A stretch of 64,000 nucleotides of DNA, taken from assembly GCF_003931875.1 (NCBI RefSeq), contig NZ_CP034245.1, positions 3,100,001 to 3,164,000 on the forward strand, in the 5' to 3' direction. The notes beneath the pieces were generated by a model. That model did no database searches, was not told where the DNA came from, and was given only the letters and a program-made list of their open reading frames with translations. Source of the stretch: Microbacterium sp. 10M-3C3 (GTDB lineage Bacteria > Actinomycetota > Actinomycetes > Actinomycetales > Microbacteriaceae). Below, one piece after another: positions 16,791-25,547 of the stretch (the first letter of the stretch is position 1; every line of letters starts with the position of its first letter). The translations under genes and the position numbers were made by a program.

Positions 16791-16971
16791 GATCGTCTCC
16801 GTTCGCCGTCGAAACCCGGTCCCACCATAGCCGGGACCGGGTCCCGTCGTCTCGTCCATCCGAGGCGCACAGCATTCCGGACGTTCGGCGCCGGAGCGCC
16901 CGGATGCGTGCGGCCCCGGAGCCTCCGGCAGGTCTGTCCGGCATGTTGTGCGCGCGCGGCAGGATGGAGGC

Positions 16972-17475
16972 GTGGGTGTGCGCATCGAAGAGGTCGCGGT
17001 CGACGACGAGCGCGCGCGGGCGATGCGGGCGCTGCTGGATGCCGAGCTGCACGCGCGCTACGGACCCGTCGAGGCCGGCGAGCCGGCCGAGGTGACGGAC
17101 GCGCGCCGCGAGGCGCTGCGCGTGCATCCCGACGACGTCGTGGCGACGTGGCTCGCGCTCGACGACGCCGGCGACCAACCGCTCGGCCACGTCATGCTGC
17201 GCCGCCTCCCGCGCGAGGAGGGTGCCGCCGAGTGGGAGCTCAAGCGGCTCATCGTCACCGACGCCGCGCGGCGCCGCGGCGTCGGCCGTGCCCTCACCGC
17301 CGCCGTGCTCGAACGCGCCCGCGCGGGCGGCGCGCGGCGCGTGATCCTGCAGACGGGGGCGCCGCAGCCCGAGTCGATCGCGCTGTACACCGCCGCGGGT
17401 TTCACGCCGATCCCCGTCTACGAGCCGTACATCGCGACGATGGGCGGGTCGCTGTGCTTCGAGCGGCTGCTGTGA
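16972..17475 (+). CDS. GNAT-family N-acetyltransferase
   Basis: 167 aa single GNAT domain that transfers an acetyl group from acetyl-CoA. The acetyl-CoA loop is RRRGVGRALTAAVLE (about residues 103-117), and motif B ends in LYTAAGFTPI. GTG at 16972 is 6 bases after CAGGAT and fits the leaderless pattern; GTG at 16978 has GGAGG 7 bases upstream and is an alternative. GTGA overlap with the downstream kinase gene suggests one unit. Acceptor unknown. Confidence 0.85.
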   Translation: MGVRIEEVAVDDERARAMRALLDAELHARYGPVEAGEPAEVTDARREALRVHPDDVVATWLALDDAGDQPLGHVMLRRLPREEGAAEWELKRLIVTDAARRRGVGRALTAAVLERARAGGARRVILQTGAPQPESIALYTAAGFTPIPVYEPYIATMGGSLCFERLL

Positions 17476-18224
17476 CCCGCCCCGCCCTCGCCGCGGCGCC
17501 CGACCCCGCGACGCCGCCGCCGCCCGTCGTTCGCGCCCTCGCCGGCGCCGCGTCGCTCGAGGCGGTGTGGCGCAACGGGTACGGCGGGCTCACCTTGCGG
17601 GCGACGGATGCCGACGGCATCCGCTACATCAAGTGGGGTCCGCGCAATGCCGAATCCACGATGGCCGGCGAGGCCGAGCGGCTGCGGTGGGCGGGCGCGT
17701 TCACGCTCGTGCCCCACGTGCGCGCGGAGGGCGGCGACGACACACACGAGTGGCTCGTGACCGACGCGCTGCCGGGCCGCTCCGCGGTCGATCCGCGGTG
17801 GGCCGCCGAGCCGGCCACGGCGGTCGCGGCGATCGGCGCGGGGCTGCGCGCTCTCCACGACGCGCTCCCGGTCGAGCGGTGCCCGTTCGACTGGGGCGTG
17901 CCTCACCGGCTCCGCACGGCCGCCGGGCGCGGCATCGACGTGCCGGCGCAGCTGCGCGCGGCGCCGCCGGTCGACCGGCTCGTCGTCTGCCACGGCGACG
18001 CGTGCGCCCCCAACACGCTCGTCGGCGACGACGGCGCGTGGACGGCGCACGTCGACCTCGGCGCGCTCGGGGTGGCGGACCGGTGGGCGGACATCGCCGT
18101 GGCGGTCCTGAGCGTGGGCTGGAACTTCGGCCCCGGGTGGGACGGCGCGCTCCTGGACGCGTACGGCATTGCGCCCGACCCCGCGCGGCAGGCGTACTAC
18201 GGCGCGCTGTGGAACGCGACCTGA
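17472..18224 (+). CDS. APH(3')-like aminoglycoside phosphotransferase family protein
   Basis: 250 aa kinase of the aminoglycoside/choline kinase fold. The catalytic loop VCHGDACAPNTLV (about residues 174-186) and HVDLGALGVADRWADIA (about 194-210) match the pattern of aminoglycoside 3'-phosphotransferases (HGDACLPN and D-x-GRLGVADRYQDIA). N-terminal ATP-lobe Lys in IRYIKWGP. It starts with GTG overlapping the GNAT stop. It could be intrinsic resistance or a housekeeping small-molecule kinase; resistance has to be tested. Confidence 0.83.
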   Translation: MTRPALAAAPDPATPPPPVVRALAGAASLEAVWRNGYGGLTLRATDADGIRYIKWGPRNAESTMAGEAERLRWAGAFTLVPHVRAEGGDDTHEWLVTDALPGRSAVDPRWAAEPATAVAAIGAGLRALHDALPVERCPFDWGVPHRLRTAAGRGIDVPAQLRAAPPVDRLVVCHGDACAPNTLVGDDGAWTAHVDLGALGVADRWADIAVAVLSVGWNFGPGWDGALLDAYGIAPDPARQAYYGALWNAT

Positions 18225-18228
18225 TCCC

Positions 18229-19651
18229 TCACCCCGGGAGGTCGTGCAGGCGCAGCTCCTCGTGGTCGAGGTCCTCCTGCACGCGGAGGAAGACGCCGTC
18301 GTCGATGCGCTGCGTCGCGCGCGGCCGCTCGAGCGCTGCGCGCTTGCGCGCGATCGCCTTGAGCCGCAGCGCTCGGGTGCCGGCGGCGTCGCCGCTGGTG
18401 CCGTGATCGTCGAGGGCGTGCTCCAGCTGATGACGCACGCTCGCGCGAACCTCGGCGGATGCGCCGGTGGCGGCCGCGTCCGCATCGAGCCCGTCGAGCG
18501 CGTGGCGGGTCATCGTCGTCACCGCCAGCTCGAACTCCTTCTGCTCGGTGTCCTCCGCGGGGATGCGCGCGCGCTGCACGACGAGGGGCAGGGTCGCCCC
18601 CTGCACGACGAGGAGGAGCACGATGACCCCGAACGTCACGGCCACGAGGAGCTCCCGGTCGGGGAAGTCGGCTCCGTCGGCCACAACGGCCGGCACCGAC
18701 AGGGCTGCGGCCAGAGACACCGCGCCGCGTAACCCGCCCCACACGATGACCGCGCGGATGCGGAACGGCACGCGGCGCTCGCGCTGCGACGGGCGCCGGT
18801 CGAGCAGCCGGATGAGCGGTGCCATCACGGTGACCCACAGCAGCCGGACCACGAAGACCGCCGCCGTCACGGCGAGTGTCAGCAGCAGCGCACGCACGCC
18901 GTCGCCGTGGACGTAGATGTCGATGACCGTACGGGCCTGCAGCCCGATCAGCACGAACAGGGCGCCGTTGAGGACGTAGCTGGCCACGCGCCAGAAGTCG
19001 AAGCCGAGCGTGCGCGACTGCGCCGTCACGACCCGCGACAACACGACGCTGAGCGTCAGCCCGCCCGCGACGACGGCGACCACGCCCGATCCGCCGAGCA
19101 TCTCCGCCGGCAGGTACAGGATGAACGGCGTGACCACCGAGATCGTCGCCGAGAGCTGCGGCTGCCGCGCGACGCGGCGGAGGAGACGCGAGGGCGCTCG
19201 CGTCGTTGATGAGGCTCTCGCCGCGCAGCATCGTGTCCAGCCGCCGCGGCAGATGCGGCGTCATCGCGGCGACCGCCGTCGCATCCGTCGGCGACAGGAC
19301 GGCACCGAGCACGAGGGCGACCGGCAGCGCGAGACCCAGGATGGCGCCGATGCCCGTGATCGCCGCCGCGGTCGCGACGACGAGACCGATGCTCAAGAGC
19401 AGGATCACGCGCAGGTCGTAGCGGAAGCCGTGCACCGAGATGTTCAGCGCCTCCCAGTACAGGAGGGCGGGCAGGAAGATGTAGAGCACGATCTGGGGCG
19501 GCAAGGTGATCTCGCCCCACTCGGGCACGAAGCTCACGAGCACGCCGATCGCGACCCACGCCCACGGCGCCGGGATCTTCAGATACGTGCCGGCCAGTCC
19601 GCCGGCGAGCACGGCGAGCCCGAGGATGACCGCGATCTCGAGGCCCTGCAC
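18229..19651 (-). pseudogene. Na+/H+ antiporter (CPA1), broken by internal deletion and frameshift
   Basis: The first 154 codons (GTG at 19651) encode a normal CPA1 N-terminus with GAVLSPTDATAVAA and GESLINDASAL. At about 19180-19190 the protein continues only in another frame with LLRRVARQPQLSATISV, then VVTPFILYLPAEMLGG and the rest to the C-terminal cytoplasmic tail. In the family about 45 residues, including a transmembrane helix, separate these two segments, so a deletion not divisible by three has removed them. The product cannot be functional unless the gap is an assembly error. Ends 4 bases from the convergent APH-like gene. Confidence 0.82.
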
Positions 19652-19756
19652 GAACGTCGCCTACTCTTCCGAAGACCCGCGGCACATGCCCGTCAGGGTG
19701 GCGGCGCGCCGCCCGCCGGCACCACCTGAGGCGCATCCGGTCGCCCTGCGCTCGCC

Positions 19757-19847
19757 GTTCGGGGCGCGGATCGCTCGCCGTTCGGGGCGCGGATCGCGCG
19801 GCCGGGGCGCGGATCGTGCGCCCCGACGGACGGGACGCGCCCCGAAC
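19757..19847. repeat. Family D palindromic repeat, copy D1, with duplicated left arm
   Basis: GTTCGGGGCGCG occurs at 19757-19768 and again at 19780-19791, followed by a partial third copy, and pairs with CGCGCCCCGAAC at 19836-19847. It fills most of the 220-base gap between the antiporter remnant and ykoC; nothing else is seen in that gap. Confidence 0.75.
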
Positions 19848-19871
19848 CCGCCGGAGCGGGCCGGGGCGGCT

Positions 19872-20657
19872 TCAGAGGCCGAGGATCGGCCGCCACGCGC
19901 CGACGGCGACGGAGACGACGACGGATGCGGCGGCGATCGCGAGCGCGACGGCGACGAGCACGGCGTCCCGCGCGTGCAGCCGCGACGGGCGCGCCCACGT
20001 GCGCGGCACGGGCGCGCCGAAGCCGCGTGCCTCCATGGCCGTGGCCAGGTGCGAGCCGCGCCGGATCGCCAGGACGAGCAGCGCGAAGGTCTGGCCGAGG
20101 AAGCGCCGCACCCGGCCGGTGTCGGCGACGCCCCGCGCGCGGCGGGCGAGCGCGAGCTCGCGCCAGTCCTCCACGAGCAGCCCGACGAGGCGCAGGCCCG
20201 CGAGGCCCCCGATGACGAACCGCGCGGGCAGGCGCAGGATCTGGGCGAGCCCGTCGGCGAGGTCGGTGGGGTCGGTCGTGGCGAGCAGGAGCACGCTCGG
20301 CACCGCGATCGCGAGCACGCGCAGCACGATGGCCACGGCGAGCTGGATCGATCCGTCGCTCACCCGCAGCACGCCCCACTCGACGTACACCGCCCCCGAC
20401 GGCCGGCCGTAGAGCGTCGTGGCGGCGCCCGCGATGAGCGCGCCGACGGCGATCGGCCACGTCCGCAGCCACACCTCGCGCGCGCGGATGCCGGTCACGG
20501 GCACGAGGGCGAGCACCGCGACGAGCGTGACCCCCGCCGACACCGGGTCGATCGAGGCGAGGAGCGCAGCCGTGAGCACGAGCGTCGCCGCGAGCTTCGC
20601 GACCGGGTTCAGCCGTGCGAGCACCCCGTCGCGCGGCCCGAGCATGACGAGGCTCAC
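19872..20657 (-). CDS. ykoC: ECF transporter transmembrane (T) component
   Basis: 261 aa EcfT/CbiQ-type membrane subunit with about five to six hydrophobic segments and the cytoplasmic coupling motif region ARRARGVADTGRVRRF (about 168-183), plus EARGF near 210. It links the substrate-binding YkoE protein to the paired ATPase domains. GTG start overlaps the ATPase stop. Third gene of a TPP-riboswitch operon, so thiamine or its hydroxymethylpyrimidine precursor is the expected substrate. Confidence 0.88.
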   Translation of the reverse strand: MSLVMLGPRDGVLARLNPVAKLAATLVLTAALLASIDPVSAGVTLVAVLALVPVTGIRAREVWLRTWPIAVGALIAGAATTLYGRPSGAVYVEWGVLRVSDGSIQLAVAIVLRVLAIAVPSVLLLATTDPTDLADGLAQILRLPARFVIGGLAGLRLVGLLVEDWRELALARRARGVADTGRVRRFLGQTFALLVLAIRRGSHLATAMEARGFGAPVPRTWARPSRLHARDAVLVAVALAIAAASVVVSVAVGAWRPILGL

Positions 20658-22147
20658 GCGCGCACCTCGTCCGTGCGCCCGCGCGGCGCGGGGAGCGCGG
20701 AGAGGTCGTCGGCGAGCGCCTCGACGAGCGCGTCGTCGTGGGTCACCACCGCGACCGCCGCGCCCCGCGCCCGGACGTCCTCGATCAGCTCGGCGATCTC
20801 GCGCCACGTCACCGCATCCTGGCCGAACGTCGGCTCGTCGAGCACGAGCGCACGCGGGGCGGATGCGAGCATCGCCGCCACCGTGAGCCGCCGCTTCTCG
20901 CCGCCCGACAACGTGAACGGGTTGACGTCCGCCAGCCGCGTGAGACGCAGCCTCTCGAGCAGCTCGTCGACGCGGCGGCCCACCGCATGCGGGTGCTGTC
21001 CGAGGGCGCGGGGCCCGACCGCGAGCTCGTCGCGCACGCGCGCGGTGAGCAGCTGATGCTCGGGCTCCTGGAAGACCATGCCGATGCGGGTGAGGAGATC
21101 GCGGGCCCGCCAGCGAGACGGTTCGGGGCCGAGTCCGCCCGCGAGCGCCGGCGCGGCGCGCACGCGACCGCCCGCGGGGGGCAGGAGCCCCGCGAGGGTG
21201 AGCGCGAGCGTGGACTTCCCGGCGCCGTTCGGCCCCGTGATCGCGAGCGTGCGCCCCGCACGCAGCTCGATGTCCACGCCGGATGCGACGGCGTCGGCCG
21301 TGCGGGCGCCGAGGCGCCGGCGCCCCACCGCGAGCCCCTCGGCGCGCAGGAGCGTCTCCCCCGAGCCGGCCGGGCCGCGCGCGAGGGCGATGTCCCGCCC
21401 CGGCACCCACACGCCGGCCGCGGCGAGCGCCTCGCCCTCCCGCGCGAACACGGTTGCGGGGTCGCCGTCGGCCAGGACGCCCCCGGCAGCCTCCGGCGAG
21501 AGCACGATGACGCGGTCGACGCCATCCGCCCACAGCGCGACGCGGTGCTCGACGACGACGAGGGTGGCTCCGGATGCCGCGCACGCGCGCACGACCGCGT
21601 CGCGCACCTCGACCGCGCCGGCCGGGTCGACGTTGGCGGTGGGCTCGTCGAGGAGCACGAGGCCCGGGCGCATCGCGACCACGCCGGCCAGCGCCAAGCG
21701 CTGCTTCTGCCCGCCCGACAGCCGCGCGGTGGGGTGGTCACGCGCGACGGCGAGCCCGACGGCGGCGCGCGCCTCGTCGACGCGTGCCCAGAGCTCCTCG
21801 CGCGGCACGCCGAGGTTCTCGCACGCGAAGGCGATGTCGTCGCCGGCGCGCGCGAGCACGACCTGGGCGTCGGGGTCCTGGAGCACGAGCCCCGCGCGGC
21901 CGCGCGCCCGCTGCGGCGGCGCGCCGTCGACGAGCAGCTCCCCGGCGGCCTCGCCGTCCTCGGCGTCGCCGAGCACGCCCGCGAGCGCGCGCAGCAGCGT
22001 GCTCTTGCCGGCACCGCTGGCGCCCAGCAGCAGCACGCGCTCGCCGGGGGCGATGTCGAGGTCGAGTCCCTGCACGGCCCAGCGACGGCGTCCGGCGTGA
22101 CGCCAGCCCCACGCGCGGGCGCGGACGCCGGCCGGAACGACCGTCAC
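20654..22147 (-). CDS. ykoD: ECF transporter ATPase with two fused ABC domains
   Basis: 497 aa with two full nucleotide-binding domains. The first has Walker A GASGAGKST (about 37-45), signature LSGGQKQR and Walker B VLLDEPT; the second has GPNGAGKST (about 307-315), LSGGEKRR and ALVLDEPTFGQD. This is the YkoD arrangement that replaces separate EcfA1 and EcfA2. The GTG start is chosen because it overlaps the ykoE stop as GTGA. It powers uptake of thiamine or a precursor together with YkoE and YkoC. Confidence 0.92.
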   Translation of the reverse strand: MTVVPAGVRARAWGWRHAGRRRWAVQGLDLDIAPGERVLLLGASGAGKSTLLRALAGVLGDAEDGEAAGELLVDGAPPQRARGRAGLVLQDPDAQVVLARAGDDIAFACENLGVPREELWARVDEARAAVGLAVARDHPTARLSGGQKQRLALAGVVAMRPGLVLLDEPTANVDPAGAVEVRDAVVRACAASGATLVVVEHRVALWADGVDRVIVLSPEAAGGVLADGDPATVFAREGEALAAAGVWVPGRDIALARGPAGSGETLLRAEGLAVGRRRLGARTADAVASGVDIELRAGRTLAITGPNGAGKSTLALTLAGLLPPAGGRVRAAPALAGGLGPEPSRWRARDLLTRIGMVFQEPEHQLLTARVRDELAVGPRALGQHPHAVGRRVDELLERLRLTRLADVNPFTLSGGEKRRLTVAAMLASAPRALVLDEPTFGQDAVTWREIAELIEDVRARGAAVAVVTHDDALVEALADDLSALPAPRGRTDEVRA

Positions 22148-22782
22148 GCCGCGTCGGGTGCGGCCTCGCGGGTGCGGTGCTCGCGCCCCGCCGCGAACCG
22201 GTCGAGCGCGCCGGTCGCCGCGAGCGCCCGCATCAGCAGCCACGACACGAGACCCGCGAGCAGCACGCCCGACACGATCGCCGAGACGCCGTAGACGATG
22301 CGCGCCTCGATCGACAGCGCCGCGACGGATGAGAAGAACGTGTCCAGGAGCGCGACCGCGACGCCCGCGAGCGCGCCGGAGACCAGCGCCGCCGCCAGAC
22401 GCCAGCTCGCGTACGCGAACAGCGCGAAGCCGAGCTCGGCCGCGAGCCCCTGCACGACGCCCCAGATGAGCGTCGTGAACCCCCACTGCGTGCCGATCGC
22501 CATCGACACGACGGCGGCGACGACCTCGGCGTACACCGCGGCACCGGGCTTGCGGATCACGAGTCCTCCGAGCACCCCGGCGAAGAGCCATCCGCCGGCG
22601 AGCAGCCCCGACAGGCCCGGCGTGAACGACAGCGCGGTGTCGAGGGCGGGCCAGGCCTGGCCCCACAACCAGAACACGACGCCGGCGGCGACGCCGATGA
22701 CGCTGGCGACGACGATGTCGACGACGCGCCAGCGGTAGCGGCTGGTGCCGGTGGCGACGGACGTGGACGTGGAAACGTGCAT
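22144..22782 (-). CDS. ykoE: ECF transporter S component, YkoE family (thiamine/HMP)
   Basis: 212 aa membrane protein with about five or six helices; VVASVIGVAAGVVFWLWGQAW and VYAEVVAAVVSMAIG are characteristic of YkoE, the substrate-capture subunit for thiamine or hydroxymethylpyrimidine. Two adjacent ATGs (22785, 22782); the second has the better spacing, 7 bases, from GGAGG. A TPP riboswitch immediately precedes it and confirms the substrate class. First gene of the ykoEDC operon. Confidence 0.92.
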   Translation of the reverse strand: MHVSTSTSVATGTSRYRWRVVDIVVASVIGVAAGVVFWLWGQAWPALDTALSFTPGLSGLLAGGWLFAGVLGGLVIRKPGAAVYAEVVAAVVSMAIGTQWGFTTLIWGVVQGLAAELGFALFAYASWRLAAALVSGALAGVAVALLDTFFSSVAALSIEARIVYGVSAIVSGVLLAGLVSWLLMRALAATGALDRFAAGREHRTREAAPDAA

Positions 22783-22789
22783 CATCTCT

Positions 22790-22876
22790 CCTCCCTGCGC
22801 CGGCATGACCCGGATCAGGTTCGACGGTCGAAGCGTGGGTCGCTTCCTCTCAGCCCGGCTCACCGGACTCCCGTGG
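22790..22876 (-). ncRNA. TPP riboswitch (THI element)
   Basis: The minus strand carries the conserved thiamine-pyrophosphate aptamer: CACGGGAGTCCGG at the 5' side, GGGCTGAGAGG in the P2/P3 junction, and CCTGATCCGGGTCATGCCGG followed by GCGCAGGGAGG at the 3' side. The aptamer runs directly into the GGAGG ribosome site of ykoE, so control by masking of the ribosome site is likely (inference); no separate terminator is seen. Confidence 0.96.
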
Positions 22877-22886
22877 TTTCGCGCCG

Positions 22887-22892
22887 AGTATA
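22887..22892 (-). promoter_or_regulatory. -10 element TATACT for the riboswitch-ykoEDC transcript
   Basis: Minus-strand TATACT about 11 bases upstream of the first conserved aptamer bases. It is back to back with the plus-strand TACCGT box 16 bases away. Confidence 0.5.
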
Positions 22893-22907
22893 CGCCTGCG
22901 GGACCGG

Positions 22908-22913
22908 TACCGT
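22908..22913 (+). promoter_or_regulatory. -10 element TACCGT of leaderless carboxypeptidase promoter
   Basis: TACCGT is followed by 7 bases and the GTG at 22921, the leaderless spacing. It decides the start of the carboxypeptidase gene. Confidence 0.5.
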
Positions 22914-22920
22914 AGGGCGG

Positions 22921-24486
22921 GTGACCACCGACGCGCCCCCGCCCACGCGGCGCGCGCTGCGCACGGGGAGCATCCCGACCCTGGCCGACGGCGCGGCCCG
23001 CTCGGACGCGCCGGCCCCGGATGCGGCGCCCGCCGCCGACCCCGTCGCCGCCGTCGACGCCGCCCTGGCCGATCTGCGCATCGACCTTCCGCTTCCGGCG
23101 GCGGAGTCCGCACCCGCCGAGTCCGTGACCGCCCACGACCCGGGAGCGGCGCCCGTCGCACCGGTCGCCGCATCCGCGCCCGTCGCGCTGCGCTGGGTCG
23201 ACGAGCGCACCGTCGCGACCCCGACGGGGGTCACCCCGGTGGTCGCACCCGACCTGCTCACCGGCGTGCGCCGCCGGCGGTCGCCGCTGCGCCCGGGCGT
23301 GCTGCTGCCGATCGGCTTCCTCCTCGTGGTGGTGCTCGTGTACGGCGCGACGATGCTGCTGTGGCCGCTGAATTCGCTGACCCCGCAGGTCGAGGCGGTC
23401 GCGGTGCAGCCGTCCGCCGCACCCGCGGCCGCACCCGCGTGGCCCGCGCAGGGCAGCGCCGCGATCTCGGTCTCGGGCATCGGCTCGGCCTCCTCCGGCG
23501 GCGACGCGCGCGCGATCGCGAGCATCACGAAGGTCGTCACGGCGCTCGTCGTGCTCGACGCGAAGCCGCTCGCCGTCGGCGAGTCCGGCCCCGAATACCG
23601 CTTCACCGCCGCCGACCGCGCGCGCTACTGGCAGTACCGCGCGAACGGCGAGTCGGCGCTGGACGTGCCGGTCGGCGGCACGCTCACGCAGTACCAGCTG
23701 CTCGAGGGCATGCTCATCGGCTCGGCCAACAACTACGCCGACCGCCTCGCCGGCGACCTGTGGCCCTCCGACGCGGTCTACGCGCAGGCGGCACGGTCAT
23801 GGCTCGCCACGCACGGGCTGCCGGGCATCACGATCGTCGATCCGTCGGGCATCGAGGCGGGCAACACCGCGACCCCGGAGGCGCTCCTCGCCCTCGGCGC
23901 GAAGGCGATGGCCAACCCGGTCATCTCCGAGATCGTGCGCACGCAGTCGGTCGAGCTCCCCGGGGCCGGCAGCGTCACGAACACGAACCCGCTGCTCACC
24001 GACCCCGGCTTCGTGGGCATCAAGACCGGCACGCTCGACGCGTACAACCTGCTCACCGCGAAGGACGTGCAGATCGGCGACACGACGGTGCGCCTGTACG
24101 CCGCGGTGCTCGGCCAGCCCGACGCGACCGCGCGCGACGACGCGACCCGCGCCCTGTACACCCAGACGGAGACGGAGCTGCAGCTGCGGCCGTCGGTCAC
24201 CGCGGGCACGGTCGCCGGCATCGTCGAGACACGCTGGGGCGAGCGGGTCGACGTCGTCACGGCCGAGGACGCCGCGGTGGTGCAGTGGAACGGAGCGGGC
24301 GCCGCCGCATCCGCCGCCTTCGACCGCGGCGACCGCGACGCCGCCGGAGATGTCGTCGGAACCCTCACCGTCACCGGGCCCCTCAACGCCGCGAGCGTCG
24401 ACCTCACGCTCGCCGACGACATCGAGGGTCCGACGCCGTGGTGGCGCCTCACCCACCCGCTCGACCTCCTGGGCCTGAACGGCTGA
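22921..24486 (+). CDS. D-alanyl-D-alanine carboxypeptidase (S11 family), membrane anchored
   Basis: 521 aa. A long Ala/Pro-rich cytoplasmic N-terminus (1-118) precedes one transmembrane helix (about 119-142), so the enzyme faces the cell wall. S11 motifs: Ser-x-x-Lys in ASITK (about 200-204), SxN in GSANNYAD (about 270), and KTG in IKTGTLDAYN (about 362). It trims D-Ala from peptidoglycan stem peptides. A C-terminal beta domain (about 430-500) follows. The GTG start is fixed by the TACCGT box; upstream codons belong to the riboswitch region of the other strand. Confidence 0.9.
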   Translation: MTTDAPPPTRRALRTGSIPTLADGAARSDAPAPDAAPAADPVAAVDAALADLRIDLPLPAAESAPAESVTAHDPGAAPVAPVAASAPVALRWVDERTVATPTGVTPVVAPDLLTGVRRRRSPLRPGVLLPIGFLLVVVLVYGATMLLWPLNSLTPQVEAVAVQPSAAPAAAPAWPAQGSAAISVSGIGSASSGGDARAIASITKVVTALVVLDAKPLAVGESGPEYRFTAADRARYWQYRANGESALDVPVGGTLTQYQLLEGMLIGSANNYADRLAGDLWPSDAVYAQAARSWLATHGLPGITIVDPSGIEAGNTATPEALLALGAKAMANPVISEIVRTQSVELPGAGSVTNTNPLLTDPGFVGIKTGTLDAYNLLTAKDVQIGDTTVRLYAAVLGQPDATARDDATRALYTQTETELQLRPSVTAGTVAGIVETRWGERVDVVTAEDAAVVQWNGAGAAASAAFDRGDRDAAGDVVGTLTVTGPLNAASVDLTLADDIEGPTPWWRLTHPLDLLGLNG

Positions 24487-24497
24487 CCCCCCCCCCC
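24487..24497. repeat. Run of 11 C right after a stop codon
   Basis: An uninterrupted C11 tract begins at the base after the TGA of the carboxypeptidase gene. It is outside any coding region; length may vary by slippage or be a sequencing artefact. Confidence 0.7.
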
Positions 24498-24537
24498 GGC
24501 CCGGCGGCCACCCGCCGGCACCCGCGCGCCGGATACA

Positions 24538-24598
24538 GGCGAATCGGCCGAGATCAGTACGGATGCGGCGGAATCGTCCTGCATCCGACCGATTCGCC
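24538..24598. repeat. Family B palindromic repeat, copy B2
   Basis: GGCGAATCGG (24538-24547) pairs with CCGATTCGCC (24589-24598), with an inner GGATGC / GCATCC pair. The right side matches copy B1 at 1759-1780 in all but about one base. It lies between two convergent genes. Confidence 0.8.
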
Positions 24599-24625
24599 CG
24601 CTGCGGGCAGCACGAGCGGGCGGCG

Positions 24626-25540
24626 TCAGACGTGGCGGACGCGCTGCTGCAGCCGCGAGCGCACGTCGAACAGCTCCGTGCCGCCGATCTCGCGCGCGCC
24701 GGCGACCCCCTGGCGCAGGAGCGTGGCCAGGGCGCTGCGAGACGCCACGGCCACCGGGGTGCCGCGCACCTTGCCGAGCTGCGTGATGGCGTCGAGCACG
24801 TCGCCGTCGGGGAGCACGACGATCGCGCCGCTAAAGCGCACGCCGGCCACGCGCGCGATGTGCCGCGCACGGGTGACGAGCTGCGTGACGGGCGACCCCG
24901 ACACGTGCGGCCCGACGATCTCGCCCTTGCGGAAGCCGACGGCACCGCCGAAGTCCTCCGACAGGACGGCGTACAGCCCGCTGGGCCCGAGCACGATGTG
25001 GTCGATCTTCTCGTCCGCGTCGGCGTCGCGCGACGCGTCGACGTCGTGCCACACGGTGTAGCCCATGCCGAGGTCGGCGACGATGCGCGCGGTGGCCTCC
25101 TCGGCGAGCGCATCGGCCAGGAGGTGCCGCAGGTCGTGAGGCGCCGAGCGCACGAGCGCAGGGTCGTACGGATCGGGCAGGTCGACGCCGCGGCCGGCCC
25201 ATTCGCGCACCAGCGTGAGGTACCGCTCGCGCCGCCACCCGCCCGGCTGGCCGTACACGCGCGCCCGTGGGCGGGTGTCGGCGCGGGGCGCGCTCGTGCG
25301 CGGGCCCGCCCACTCGGGGGCGGATGCACCGCGCCCCCGGTCGTACGCGACGCGTGCCTCCGGCGTGCCCACGAGCTCCCACGCGCGCTGCACCTGCACG
25401 AACACCGCGGCGTCGCCGCCCGTGTCGGGGTGCGTCTCGCGCAGCCGCTGCCGGTAGGCCCGCCGCAGCGTCTCGTCGTCGGCGTCGGCCGCGACGCCGA
25501 TCACCTCGTACGCCGAGGCCGAGACGGGACTGTCGAACAC
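24626..25540 (-). CDS. J-domain protein with NERD-like C-terminal domain
   Basis: 304 aa. N-terminal J domain (about 9-66) with HPD in RETHPDTGG, the motif that stimulates DnaK ATPase. After a linker, residues about 140-290 resemble the nuclease-related NERD domain: IDHIVLGPSGLYAVLSEDFGG corresponds to the acidic-strand core, but the usual E-x-K is altered, so nuclease activity is doubtful. GTG at 25540 is chosen because TAGCCT lies 7 bases upstream; an earlier GTG at 25591 would overlap the upstream gene by 41 bases. Target unknown. Confidence 0.72.
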   Translation of the reverse strand: MFDSPVSASAYEVIGVAADADDETLRRAYRQRLRETHPDTGGDAAVFVQVQRAWELVGTPEARVAYDRGRGASAPEWAGPRTSAPRADTRPRARVYGQPGGWRRERYLTLVREWAGRGVDLPDPYDPALVRSAPHDLRHLLADALAEEATARIVADLGMGYTVWHDVDASRDADADEKIDHIVLGPSGLYAVLSEDFGGAVGFRKGEIVGPHVSGSPVTQLVTRARHIARVAGVRFSGAIVVLPDGDVLDAITQLGKVRGTPVAVASRSALATLLRQGVAGAREIGGTELFDVRSRLQQRVRHV

Positions 25541-25547
25541 GTCGTTC

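Noticed and set aside
19757..19847. Repeated GTTCGGGGCGCGGATCGC units as a CRISPR array
   Set aside because: Only two and a half units, spacers too short and similar, no cas genes, and the arms form a palindrome matching D2 and D3.
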